A stretch of DNA of 64,000 bases from Monosiga brevicollis MX1 (lineage: Eukaryota > Opisthokonta > Choanoflagellata > Craspedida > Salpingoecidae): NCBI RefSeq assembly GCF_000002865.3, contig NW_001865051.1, positions 117,642 through 181,641 on the forward strand, read 5' to 3'. A program made the translations under genes and the position numbers. The notes below the pieces were generated by a model, which saw only the letters and a list, made by a program, of their open reading frames with translations, was not told the DNA's origin and did not search any database. Shown piece by piece: positions 23,601 through 37,200 of this stretch. Each line of letters begins with the position of its first letter. Position 1 is the stretch's first letter.

Positions 23601-24132
23601 CGACGATCAAATCTGCACCCGCCCGTTGGTCAACCGCAAGCTTCAGCGCCGACCGGCCACCCGGCGCCGGCCCACCACGTCCGGAGATAGCCCTGGGAAC
23701 AAGTCAGGAACGAGCATCTCACCAGACGTTCACTCCATGTTGAGCAGTCCAATCGACCCGCTTCCATTTCGCTCCGGACCTTTGGAGATGATGCGTGCGC
23801 GTTCGCCCGAGGGTGGACGAGACCGGGCCCGCTCCTTTGACCACCACTCGACTACGCATCGCCAGTCTGACACGGCAGCGGACCCTGCATGCACAGCATG
23901 CAAGCCATTGCCAGTGGCCGGGCCTCGAGACTACGTGTTTACGGCAGCGCAGGCGCTCCGCGATCTCAACCAAGCACAGCGCCAACCGCCGGCCAACGTG
24001 GCCGTCCATCATCTGACACCAGGCGTTGCCACGGCGCGAGAGCAGGCCTCATGCTCAGCGCCTCGTGTCTTGGTAGCCCGGCTGATCCAGAACGGCCGGG
24101 GTGTGCGGTTTGAGCCGCAGACTGATGTTTGA
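17608..24132 (+). CDS. Very large Ser/Arg-rich, mostly disordered protein with degenerate EF-hand pair
   Basis: Not recognised. Model: exons 17608-18052, 18235-18648, 18745-19568, 19697-21331, 21453-21711 and 22064-24132, giving 1881 residues with all phases closing. Composition is rich in Ser, Arg, Pro, Asp and Glu, with many basic Ser clusters (SRRPSATSS, RRSTVLHSDRSRRST, SSRSSRS) that look like phosphorylation sites, and an acidic run of about 25 residues near 22580-22620. The only folded-looking part is around residues 1040-1140: LVDSLNAQLDVM, then ELDPDGLGYIPLETLRRS and VDLILRYAELSG, resembling two EF-hands. The first loop has D-x-D-G-x-G but Thr instead of Glu at loop position 12, so calcium binding is doubtful. 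The acceptor at 22063 was chosen over 22046 because only it keeps frame. The true N-terminus may lie upstream (ATG at 17016). Confidence 0.75.
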
Positions 24133-25037
24133 ATACTGTGATTTCCTGTTCAGATACTAATTTTATTTTTATGTGCAACGACTTGTTGTGTGTTTATAAA
24201 TGTGGATGTCCTTGTTTTTATTTTATCCAGAGCCTTGTGCTTACCTGCTTCCAATAAAGAGCATGTGTATATGCGCGTGTGCAAGCCAGGCTTGACATTT
24301 GCAGGTGCTGCAGTTGGTTGCCAATCGGCTGCAGTAGAGTTGTCGTGTCCTTTCCGATTGATAATTGCCATTCAGCTAATATTATTATGATATTCCATTT
24401 GGTGATGTAACCTTTGCCATTGTGTGATGGTGTCAACGCTGGCAAGTGACGATGCGCGACGGCGCGCTTGAGTGTTTGACGATTGGCGCATCGTTTCATG
24501 CTTAAAGAGAATTTGTCATTAATTAGTGTGTGGTATGGCGGTTGGAGGTTGCACTGAAACACGACCAGATCATACAACCAGCAAGAACGAGCATTCAAGA
24601 GACGACCAGGACCAGCTCAGATCATCATCAAAGGCATACAAGAAGCAACAAGGAGAAAATAGTCAATATCAATCAAAACTCAAGCGAATTGCACAGAGCT
24701 GAGCACGGAGCGCCGTGTGCGCCAATGTGTCTTGACTCTGTGCAAAAGCGAATGAGGCAAAAAAAAATCAAAGCATGCAAATAGTGTTGCGGAAAAAAAA
24801 ATCTGTTAAGCAAGAACACGAAGGACGACAAAAATACGACCGTGACCAACACGGGCGCTATAAAAACAAGTTTGCTGAGGGCATGTCCTATTTGCACTTT
24901 CTCATGCACGAGTTGCGACCCAAGCGCGAAGACAGCGCAGAGGCTTTGATCACGCAGTGATTCGAAGCCAGGAGAAAGGAAGAGCCCAGAGAAACTGCTG
25001 AAGCCGAGAGAGACTGCAGATTGTGGGCTGACCCCGC
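24133..25037. other. Convergent intergenic region
   Basis: The first part holds the 3' untranslated region of the large Ser-rich gene with a poly(A) signal. The rest up to the PHACTR stop is A-rich. It contains a short Lys-rich ORF (about 24775-24960) that I cannot assign and regard as weak. Confidence 0.5.
24253..24258 (+). promoter_or_regulatory. Poly(A) signal AATAAA
   Basis: Canonical AATAAA about 120 bases after the stop of the large Ser-rich gene, followed within 30 bases by GT-rich sequence. A plausible polyadenylation signal for that transcript. Confidence 0.6.
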
Positions 25038-26783
25038 TTAGTGGAACCGCGTCATGTGGGCGCTGTCAGGGTGCACCATCATCTCGGTGAGCTTGTAGTC
25101 GTTGAGCTCGGCGCGAATGCGAATCTTGTCTTGGCCCGTGAGACGAGTCCAGGGCTTATCAGACTTGCGATCATACAGATCGCAGCCCCAGGTCAAGGAG
25201 ACGTCGGTGTATGCCTCAAAGCTGTGACAGAAAAGAGCACGCAAGCACACAGGTTTTGATGTGAGAGGGAGATGGACAATGGCAATGCAGTTCTGGGCCA
25301 GACAGCAAGTGCGGTGGGTCAAGAAACACAACTCACTGGAGGATGCGGTTTGCCTTGAGCAAATCGACCGAAGCACGGCGGCTCAACTAAAAAATTCAGA
25401 GACAGCAAAAGCGTAACGTGGAAAGAATCGAATAAGAAATTGGAATGCCCAGACTCTGGGGTTGACGCGGTGACGATAGGACGAGGGGGGAGCAAGCAGG
25501 AAATGCGGCGCACCTGCTCCGTCAAGCTTTCCTCGATCTCACTACGGCGCTGGGCACGCTCAGAGTTTGATTCGGCTGTAGGTATAGCACGGGAGGGGAT
25601 GACCAGCAGAGGATCAGATCCAGCGAAAGAAATTGGTAGCCTCAAGGAGTCGGGCACGCGCGACCACATGGGAGGGGGGAAGGGGCCAGGAGTCGGGTCG
25701 TACCATGAAGAATGTTGCGCTGAGTGAGCGCCTCTGAATCTGAACGCAAAGAAAGCTTACGCTGTTGTGAAGACGAGCAGGAGGGTGAAGGTGAGGGGTG
25801 TGGGGAGGAAAAAAAAAAAGCTAGTGAGTGGGTAAGGGGGCAATGGTCAACCAAGCTGCGGTGTGACGTACGCGCAGGGCAATGCGAATGTCGAGCTTGT
25901 GGTCTTGAGGATCGGCATCAATCTTGTCTTGAAGACGGGCACGGCGTTCACGAAGGACTTCAAGGGAGTCGCGACGCTTGCGGGCTGGTTGAGCATCACT
26001 GGTTTGAACAAATCCAACCGAGGAGGCAGCGGCTTCTGGGGAGGGGCGAGTGTCGAGGCGGGCTTCAAGCTGGACACTCTGGGCCACGAGATTAGCGGAG
26101 AGGCGGCGGTGGCGTCGGAAGGGGTTGTTGCCGCGGCGGAGGGAGGACATGAATTTGGGGGCTGAGCGGGGGGTGTTTTGGTCGGAGCTGGACATGGCTT
26201 CGGCGCTGGCACAGAGACTGTCGACCACGATGGCCTTGCAAATGGCGCAGTTGTTGATGAGGCTGGGGTTGCTCTCGGACCGGTGGGCTTGGCAGCGCAG
26301 CTCGCTGGATTGTTCCATTTGGGGGAGCGCCGAGGATGAGTTGGAGCGGGTGAAGAGGGAGGTGACGCGTTTGGTGAGGCGTTTGACGGGGCCTTTGGAG
26401 GCGGTCCGGGGCATGCTCTCGCGCAAGGAGGAGGTGCGTGGGAGGCTGCTAAGCTTTTGGGACAGGGCCTGGCTCTGCAATTGGTCTTGGCTCTGTTGTT
26501 GCTGCTGCTTGTCTTGGTTGTGGCGCTTGCGCATAGCAGTTGAATCCGAGTAGGCTCGGGGGCGCATCGTCGCCGCAATTCGATTGATGACTGAAAGAGA
26601 GCTTGAGGTGGCTGGCTTGGGACTGTCGCTGGCAGGCGGGGTCGAAGGGGTGCGGCTGCTTCTGCTCTTGCTCAGCCGAGACTTGATGCTCGAGTAGGAT
26701 GAAGCAGGGCTGGACTGCTTGGTGGCAGCGGTGAAGGTGGGTGACACCAGCTGGGAAGAAGAAAGTGTCGCCTCCATCATCAT
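25038..26783 (-). CDS. PHACTR: PHACTR homologue: RPEL repeats plus PP1-binding C-terminus
   Basis: Animal PHACTR proteins bind G-actin through RPEL repeats and recruit protein phosphatase 1 through their C-terminus. Exons on the minus strand: 25872-26783, 25704-25761, 25514-25575, 25337-25386 and 25038-25221. All phases agree, giving 421 residues. The large first exon is Ser-rich and basic, with a central [12 protein letters not shown] segment. Exon 2 encodes an RPEL-like repeat ([18 protein letters not shown]) in which Arg-Pro is replaced. Exon 4 encodes a second ([16 protein letters not shown]). The last exons give HFEAYTDV, then [17 protein letters not shown] and HMTRFH, matching the vertebrate PP1-docking tail including the RVxF-like element and conserved W and R. 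RPEL count and actin binding are inferred. GA-rich (CT in the coding direction) sequence lies upstream. Confidence 0.9.
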
Positions 26784-26965
26784 GATTCGCTACCTGTTTC
26801 CCACGGTCGGGAAGCAGGGAGAGAAGCAGAAGAAGAAGAAGAAGAAGAAGACAAGAAGAAGGGCAGGGTTGCCTGGGGGATCAAAAGGTTTCTTTTCGGT
26901 CAAAGGCAAACCGGTTGGGAGAGGCCGTTTGGGGTTCGGGGGAGGTTCTACGCAGGTGACATAAA

Positions 26966-27000
26966 AGAGAGAGAGAGAGGAGGGAGAGATGTGAGAGAGA
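26966..27000 (-). repeat. GA-rich tract upstream of PHACTR
   Basis: Interrupted GA dinucleotides about 185 bases upstream of the PHACTR ATG, reading CT in the direction of that gene. A second GA tract lies near 27208. Confidence 0.75.
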
Positions 27001-29142
27001 GCCAGTTTGAGAGAACTTGATGATGAGGTTGGCGCCAACCATGTCTGCGGGGTGTGTGTGTGCGCACGGGGGCGAGGGGACGGGAGGGTAACAAACCTGA
27101 CGATGATAGAAAAACTGTGGCAGGGCTGTGAGCGCGATCAAGAGTCTCCGGGAGCCAAGATTGAGACAATGTACCAAGCACAGCAAAAGCAAAAGCAAGG
27201 CCACACAGAGAGAGAGCGAGAGAGAGCACACGCGCGAGCGCCAGCTCGAGAAAATGCCGAATCATAGGAAAAAAAAAAGGATTGCGCGCTCTTTTTGTGT
27301 GTGCGAGCGCGCGTGTGTGAGTGTGAGTGAAGTAGTTGTGGTTATAAGAAGATGTGGATGGGTTTGAATTGATGGTCTTGACACGACGCAGTTGGGGGCT
27401 TGGCTGCTGGGTGGCTTGGGTGTGGCTCTGGTTGGCGAGCACGGGTTTGATGCTGTCTCTGATTTGGCTGGAAAAGGCAAGGGGTGTATTGTTTTTTCCG
27501 ATCACAACATCTCTTCATCTCTGGGGTAGAAAGTGTCAGGGAGCATGGGCCTTTTGTGGTGGGTCAACAGATTCTTGTATGTTGTATGTTTATGAACATA
27601 TCGGCGTTCGGGAGAAGCGTGTTGTGGGTTCTGGCCGAGACTTGCAGACGAGAACGAAGAACACGAAGAACCATGAAGGGCCTGACGGCAGTAATAGCTG
27701 TGGGCAGCAAGGGAAGTTGATGCAGTGGTTTAAGGACTTTGTGCGTTGCCGTTTGGCTGCAAGACTGGTTTGGTGATGGGGGTTGCGAAGTGGTTTGGGT
27801 TTTACAGATGCTACCCACAGAGTGGATGTGCGCCATGGGTGGTCGGGTCAGGTGTGAGATATGCAAGCCAGGCCCACACAACTTCATGATGTCCGCTACA
27901 ACGCACACAGCGATGCGCTGACAACTCTCTCCCCCGGTGAACCCCAAGTCCCCCCTTCCACCTTGTCATCCGTTCGTGAGGGCTGCTCATGACTGACTGA
28001 ATGACTGACTGACGAGCAGCTGAGAGAAGCTGGGGCTCAGGCCAGCAATGGCAGTGACTGGTTTTGTAGCTTTGTGGAGGAACAGTCTCAATGTTACGAC
28101 GCAAAAGTTTGGAGTCCATCTCGATCTCTCACGACTGTCAGCCCAGACAAACCTTTGTCCATTAAAATGTTTGTCTGGTTGGCATGTGCTTCGCCAGTGC
28201 ATGTGCCGGCCATGGACGGAATTCACTCACAGCACAAAACACGCTCTCCCTCCCCCTTTGCCTTGCGTCCTCTTTTCTTCCTGATCTGTTATTGCTTCTC
28301 TCATGGATCGCAGGCGTGTGGCGTGGTAGTGCTCCAGGCTCCGGTTGGGTGTTGGTGTACACAGCCCAGGCTCGGTCTCGATCTGCGTTGCACCGGGCTG
28401 ACGCACGTGGGACCTGCCATACAGACAAACTCTAAACTAGGTCCACGCCCCGCCCCAAGCATACCATGTCGTGCCGTCATTGGTGCTTGCCACTGCCTTG
28501 GGGCTCAACGCGTTTGTTCATGTTCGTCCATGTGCCTTAGCTCAGGGGGACTTGGGGCTCTATCGCTTGCCCCTGTGGTGCTGGTCACTCCTCCAGATCC
28601 TGCGGAGAAAGGAGCGCTGTCTTTCTCCTCTACTATGCAAGTCATTGTCCCCGTCCTCTCCCCTCTGCTGTTGATCCCCAACCCTAACCCAATGCCCACC
28701 GTCAGATGAAAGAGACACGCATGACGAGTCTGCCCCAATTCGTCTTCGACTGCATCAAGCCCCGGTCCTGAGGGTTGGACCGCCGCTGGTCATTGACGTG
28801 CACGTAGCGCTTCGTTTGCACAGCCCACCAATGCTCGCTTTGGCCTTTGCGCAATGCTGATCACAAAAAAAAAACACATCCTGTAAACCGTGAATGCCTC
28901 TCCGTCTTCTGCCTTCTGCAAGGTCGCCAACAACAGGCCACAGCTGAACGGTGCAACTTCAGCCGTTTCTTTGTTTGCGGGTGCTGACGGCTGGGGAAAA
29001 GCGTGACTCGATTCCGTCTGGCCGGCATTTCGTCTGAAACGGGCGACAATGTTGGCGCGTCCAAAGGTCTTGGGGATGTAATTATCTTGAACAAGAGCCC
29101 CGCGCCGCCGGACACCATGCCTTCTTTGTACAGTAGGCTCAT

Positions 29143-29351
29143 CAAGTCGCAAATTCCGCGAGTCGAGTCAAAGCCGCAGAAAGAGGAAAGAGGCAGAGAC
29201 GCAGGACCAGGACCCTGACATCAGCCTCACCCAAGATCAGGCCAGAACGCGTTCATCAGACGCATGCTCCTCGGAAGCGGGACATTCTGATCAAGGCCAA
29301 ATTGACGCAAACGTGTTTACCGTCTCCCAAGCACAACCAACGTTGACTTGA
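29143..29351 (+). CDS. Possible terminal coding exon of an unidentified gene
   Basis: After an acceptor-like AG (ttctttgtacag), about 69 codons read in one frame to a TGA at about 29349-29351. They have strongly protein-like, hydrophilic composition (SRKFRESSQSRRKRKEAETQ, then QDPDISLTQDQARTRSSDA). I could not define its upstream exons, although segments at about 28700-28860 and 28870-29130 are also open. No homology is recognised. Confidence 0.3.
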
Positions 29352-29434
29352 GAACACGAAGACAGTGAACAACTCGTTTTACGCGGAGACGAGGGGACTG
29401 GGAGACTGGGGGAGACTTGAAAGGAGCGCCAATT

Positions 29435-29436
<2 letters not shown>

Positions 29437-29502
<66 letters not shown>
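29437..29502. repeat. (CA)n microsatellite, about 32 units
   Basis: Pure CA run in the region upstream of Src. ORFs through it are repeat artefacts. Confidence 0.97.
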
Positions 29503-29504
<2 letters not shown>

Positions 29505-29943
29505 GAACTCATCAACGATCTGTCGTCCGGGTGTGTACGGCAGCTGGCACGTTTCTGCCGAGTTCTTGGGCGTCGGCTTCACCTCGGCTGGCTGGTGGAG
29601 ACGTTCCTTGAACGAGCTGCAACTGGAGGGTCGGGAGTCTCAAGTTCTTCTCCTCTGTCTGACTCGGCATTCGTCGTGATACGCTGGTCTTGAGTCAAAA
29701 AGTTGAACGTCTCAAGCGGTGGCACGGGCGCGCGACGCTTCTCCCCGTGCCAGCGCATCCAGGCCGACGTGAGACACGGGATTGGGTGCGTTGCAGACTT
29801 GTTCAATCAGCAACGCCTGACTGACGCTGCCCTCGCTCCGAGCGGCACGCCGTGCCATCACGGTGGACCGAGCTCGTCGGTCACCGGCTGGACGCTGCCC
29901 TGCACACTGCATACCCTCGAGAGAGGTGTGACACCAGAGCATC

Positions 29944-32512
<2,569 letters not shown>

Positions 32513-32728
32513 ATCTGATGAACGGTCATTCACGGCTGCTTTTTGGTTGCGGCAGAGTCGCCGCGACGTTGATCCCGCGAATTGCATCTCGCAAAGTATG
32601 ACCAGAAGAAATGATTATCAGATTCATGGCCTAGTCACTCAAGCCATGCGCAGACCCAAGCCCCCAAAACACGCGCGTTTATGCACACATTCAACAAACA
32701 TGAGCCACTTGTATGCACGATCGAGCCG

Positions 32729-32804
<76 letters not shown>

Positions 32805-32840
32805 GCTTTCCCTCTCACTCTTTCTCTTACGCTTTCTCTT

Positions 32841-32881
<41 letters not shown>

Positions 32882-32914
32882 TTCCCTCTCACTCTTTCTC
32901 TTACGCTTTCTCTT

Positions 32915-33005
<91 letters not shown>

Positions 33006-33294
33006 ATCTCTCTCTGTGGTAGTTGTGCTTTTCCTTTGTGTCATTGCTCTTTACTTTTCTCAAACCAATTCTCTCTCTCTCTCTCTCTCTCTCCTCATCT
33101 CTCTTTTGCGCATTTGTTTTGTGGTTCTTGTGGTTCTCTGCTACTCTGGCTCCTGCTCCAGCTCCTGCTCCGGCTCCTTCGTGATTTATCATTGTGTGCT
33201 AGGTGACTCGATGGTGGGGGTTTGGCGATCGAGCTTGCAAAGAGTCTATCAACGTGCTTGTGTGATAAGACCATTGTCCCTGCGCACCCGCCTC
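32513..33294. other. Intergenic region dominated by CT repeats
   Basis: Between Src and the METTL26-type gene. About half is (CT)n. No gene is seen in the remainder. Confidence 0.7.
32729..33095 (+). repeat. Very long (CT)n microsatellite cluster upstream of METTL26
   Basis: Nearly continuous CT from 32729 to 33002, interrupted by two copies of a TTTCCCTCTCACTCTTTCTC-type spacer, with a further short run at about 33071-33095. It lies 200-560 bases before the METTL26-type ATG with pyrimidines on the coding strand. Confidence 0.95.
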
Positions 33295-34131
33295 ATGTCC
33301 GGCAAGATTCACTCAGAGCCCTGCGAGCGGTGAGAGCCTTGGCCCGCTTCGCTTGCCTTTTAGACCACATCCACTGTCCCGGAGAAGCCTGCTCATGGAT
33401 AACACCCCCCACGCTCCTCTAGCAATGCCCCTCACATTGCCAAGATTTTGGCTGGCACGCTTCAGGCACCGGCTGCCCAAGACCAGCTGCTTGATGTCTT
33501 GGAAGTATCCTCTGGTTCAGGGCAGCATGCCGACTACATGACGACTCACTACCCCTGGCTCCGCTGGCAGCCCTCTGACTGCTTCGACGTCTATATGAAA
33601 AGGTCTGCTGCAGCTGGGCCGTTTAACCCACCCTCTGCTCGCTGCATCGTCTTTGGAGTTGAGCTAACCCACACACCCCGTCGTCTGCTTCGATGCGCTC
33701 CCAACAGCATCACGCTCTACCAAGCTGCGAGCCCGGCCGGCGCCGAGGGTCGCTTCCTACCTCCACGGCACCTGGACATGCTTGAGCCAACCCCTGATGA
33801 TTTGCCAACCGCCCACTACGATGCTGTCTTCAATGCCAACATGATCCACATCTCACCGTCTGGCACTTTGCCTGGATTGGCGCGTACCGCCGCGCACGCC
33901 CTCAAGCCGTCAGGCTTTCTCATCATGTATGGACCCTACGCCTTTGGCGGCAAGCTTGAGCCCCAGTCCAACCGTGACTTTGACGCCTCGCTTCGCTCCC
34001 GCGACCCGGCTTGGGGCATCCGCAACTTTGAGGATGTGGTCCAAAGCATGGCCGATGTGCATTTGAGCTTTGTAGAACGCCACGCCCTTCCCGCCAACAA
34101 TCACGTTCTCATCTTTCAAAAGGCAGCTTGA
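33295..34131 (+). CDS. METTL26: METTL26/UPF0585 (DUF938) methyltransferase-like protein
   Basis: Predicted class I SAM-dependent methyltransferase of the UPF0585 family; its substrate is unknown. Exons: 33295-33329, 33423-33602 and 33708-34131, giving 212 residues, close to the about 204 of the animal protein. The first exon (MSGKIHSEPCER) joins to give ERNAPHIAKIL, matching the family's conserved start. Motif I reads LDVLEVSSGSGQHADYM. WQPSD follows, then NANMIHISP, LITYGPYAF-like IMYGPYAFGGKLEPQSN, and a C-terminal PANNHVLIFQK, all family hallmarks. The intron 33603-33707 could be read through, but removing it restores homology spacing. Probably cytosolic. Confidence 0.9.
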
Positions 34132-34269
34132 TCATGCTCAAGGGCCATGCAGCGCAAGGCCGCCATCAATTACAATGTCATATCGCATTATAGCATCAGC
34201 CCAATCAAAATCTGTTCAATGGACTCACACCTTTCGCGTGCTGGAACCGCATCAGTGCGGGCCCGTGTC

Positions 34270-37200
34270 TCAAGCCTTGCGCTCATACAACACAGGAAAA
34301 TGACCAGGTGGGACCTGGCCCACGGGACCTTCACCCAGCTGCCCCAGAGCATCATCGTATAACGTTGACCAAGCCAAGCTGCAGTTCCAGAACTGAGGAT
34401 TAAAGTTGGCAAAGCGTGCGTGACCAGGGCCCGAGACCCGGTACAAGGCCGGCGGTAGCTGCGGAAAGCCAATCGGGTAGTGGTCGAGGTATGACGGGGG
34501 CTCGGCCAAGCCTCCTGTTCCGTAGGACACAAAGTTGGAGACGTTGCGGACCCATATGACAGGACCAGCACCCGCCTGCTCGCTCTTGCAACCCACCACC
34601 AGGACATCCTGCGAATCGCGGAACTCAGTATATGCGCCATAACTCCCGTGTTCGCCATTCAGCTGATACACCTTGAACGGGGCTACAGCGCCCAGGACGG
34701 TCAGTTTCCGCCCTGCCGAAACGTTAGCGCCGCCGCCGTTGCGTGCGCCATCCTCCTGGAAGAAAACGTGGTGTCGAACCTCAGGATTGGGCCCGTAAGC
34801 CAGCCCCTGGCTCCAGGGCGCGTTCGGCCTTTCAAAGAAGCGCGCCGCACATCGTGGATTAAAAAACCATGAGCCGCACACGGCAATGCGCGTTTGCCAA
34901 GTCTGTCGCAACGAAAAGTAGGAAGAGTCCAGGTGGCCCATCTCAGGTGCACCGCGCGGGGAATGAATGACCCAGTGGCTGGTGCGACTGTTGTTGAGGG
35001 GCACCGTGACAGTCATGGCACTCCATGCACCAATGATGATGGCCGAGCTGGTTGAATTGCCCCCTCCTCGAGCAGCGCCCAACTCAAAAAGCACCACAGG
35101 GGTCGCGGCCTGTGGGTCGTCTGGGTTCTGAATGTCCGACGCGTTGGGATATTGCGGTCCGCTCACGGAGACATCAGCCACCAACAACGTAAGGTGACGT
35201 GCCAGCCCGACGAGGGCCACCCCGTTGGGAATGCGGAGTGATTGAGAGATGCGATACACGCCGCGGGGCACAAAGACGGTCACGACTTGTTTCACCGGCA
35301 TAGTGGGGGTACGGTACATGGCTGCAGCGTCGTCTATTGCGGCTTGAATGGCGGCGCTGGCGTCAGCTGTACCATCATTCGGGGCCACGTAGGGCGGCCG
35401 CAGCACATTAATGACCGTTTGACCAACAAAGGGGCCGGGATAGCGCGCGTTATCGCCCCAGCCGTGCTGATCCAACAAGGAGTTGAGTGTTGGCAGTGCA
35501 CCCAATGGCTCGACGTGCTGCAGGGGCACCACATGATCCATAAAAGTGCCATTGAGGAGGGCGGCAATCGAGGGCCCGCATGTATAGGACAGATTACCGG
35601 GATTGATGGCCAGTTGGCGGATGAGCGTGGCTGGCTGCCCTGCACCAACAGGCAACGATACGTTGTGCAAGGGCACTTGGTGTGGATCGTAGATGGCCAA
35701 AGCTGGCGCAAACGTGCTGTGGACGACAACATTTTCAAGATAGAGGCCAGAGTCAGTCGTCAGGGCCGGCGCAAACGAGGCCGAGTTGGCTTGAGCCTTG
35801 GCGGTGCAGACATTGGACCTCTCTTCCATATCAAAGAATCCATCGCGGATAGACAGCGCGCCAGCCAAGGCGGGGTTGGTTGGTTGACCGGCAACGAAAG
35901 AGCGCAGGACACAGCCAGCGGGAAAAGCCTTGAAGATGCTGGCACGGCTCGAGACCACACCTGGAATACCGGGGCGCATGCGCGTGTACAAGCCTGCGAT
36001 GGAAAGGGGGCCAACACCGGCATGGAGGAGACCAGCGCAGGTGCTGTTGTAGAGCCGTACATTGCTGAGAGTGGCAGAGGGCTGGGTCAAAATCGCATCG
36101 AGCCCGAATTGAGCCCCAACGACTGTGAGGTTGGAATGCGCTCCACCCGAGCCACTGCCACCCGACAAGCCAGCATAAGCATCGGATGCTGCGCGCACCA
36201 TAATGTCCTCCATACTGCTACCCTGCGCACCACGTAAACGAACACCCATCGCTGCTGGGTTGTGACTGTCAATGATGATGTCAAGGGACTGGACGACCGC
36301 ACTCATAAGAATGTTGGGCTGCAAGTGTCCATTGCAGTTGACGTTGGAAACATTGAGCAAGGCCGAGGCCAGTCCAGGCGCCTGAAATGCACTTTGGTTT
36401 GCTGGCAACCATAGCGTGGCTCGACCCGGTCGCGGAAGGTGGTTGTAGAGGAAATCAACGGCATGCGCGTCCGAGGCCAGCACCTCGCCCTGGATCTTGA
36501 AAGTGCTGAACCGGCTCCAGCAATAGTTGGAGGAACCTGCGCGCCCAAGGTTCATGAGGTGCGAATGAGCAAGAGAGGGGGGAGATGGGCTGTGTAGTAA
36601 AACTTCAGAAGACAAGAGAGCGCATCGAGTGTCTGCTGCTTACTGTTGAAGCACACGTCACCCCCCACTGCCATCCGAGGATACTGAAGGGCCTTCAGCT
36701 GGGATGTGACCTGCAGGCATAGGCCGTATTGAGCCAAGAAATGGCAAACGTGCCAAAAATAAGGAGAATCAGCCTGTTGAGAAAAGAGCTGGACATTGTA
36801 GGTCGTCTGGCTGCGATGCAGCTCACCTTGTACACGCCGACGGGCAGAAGGACGGTGAGATAATTGTGGCGGGCAAAGTCAAGCGCTGCCTGAAGGCGGG
36901 CTGTCATGTCAGACTGGCCCGTGTGATCGACACAAAAGGGATGATCCGTCACATTGAGCACTCCCTCGCTTGCACGAGCTCCGAGGGCTTGATTGTGGTA
37001 GGCACCTAACTCACCCAGGTCCCAGGCCAGCGTGCCAATCTGCCAGCCGATATGAGCAGGCATTGCGAGCGTCAGTCAAACGGAGTCGTGTCATTCGGAT
37101 TCAAGTGATTCGCTTTCACGAAGCTGTCTGTGTTTCTTGCGGGGAATTGGGGCAGGATACTCATGCAAAGTCTGAGTGATGGTGGGCAGACCTGATCGGA

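Larger units (their letters stand above)
26784..29943. other. Long region with no firmly supported gene
   Basis: About 3.1 kb between PHACTR and Src. It holds GA-rich repeats near 26966-27000 and 27208-27230, several ORFs of mediocre coding character, a candidate terminal exon at 29143-29351 and a (CA)n run. No domain is recognisable on either strand. It may hide one fast-evolving gene. Confidence 0.4.

Noticed and set aside
34270-36615. Treating the 781-codon minus-strand ORF as a complete gene
   Set aside because: Its N-terminal 25 or so codons are intron. Upstream exons add a signal peptide and the first beta-helix module with matching phases.
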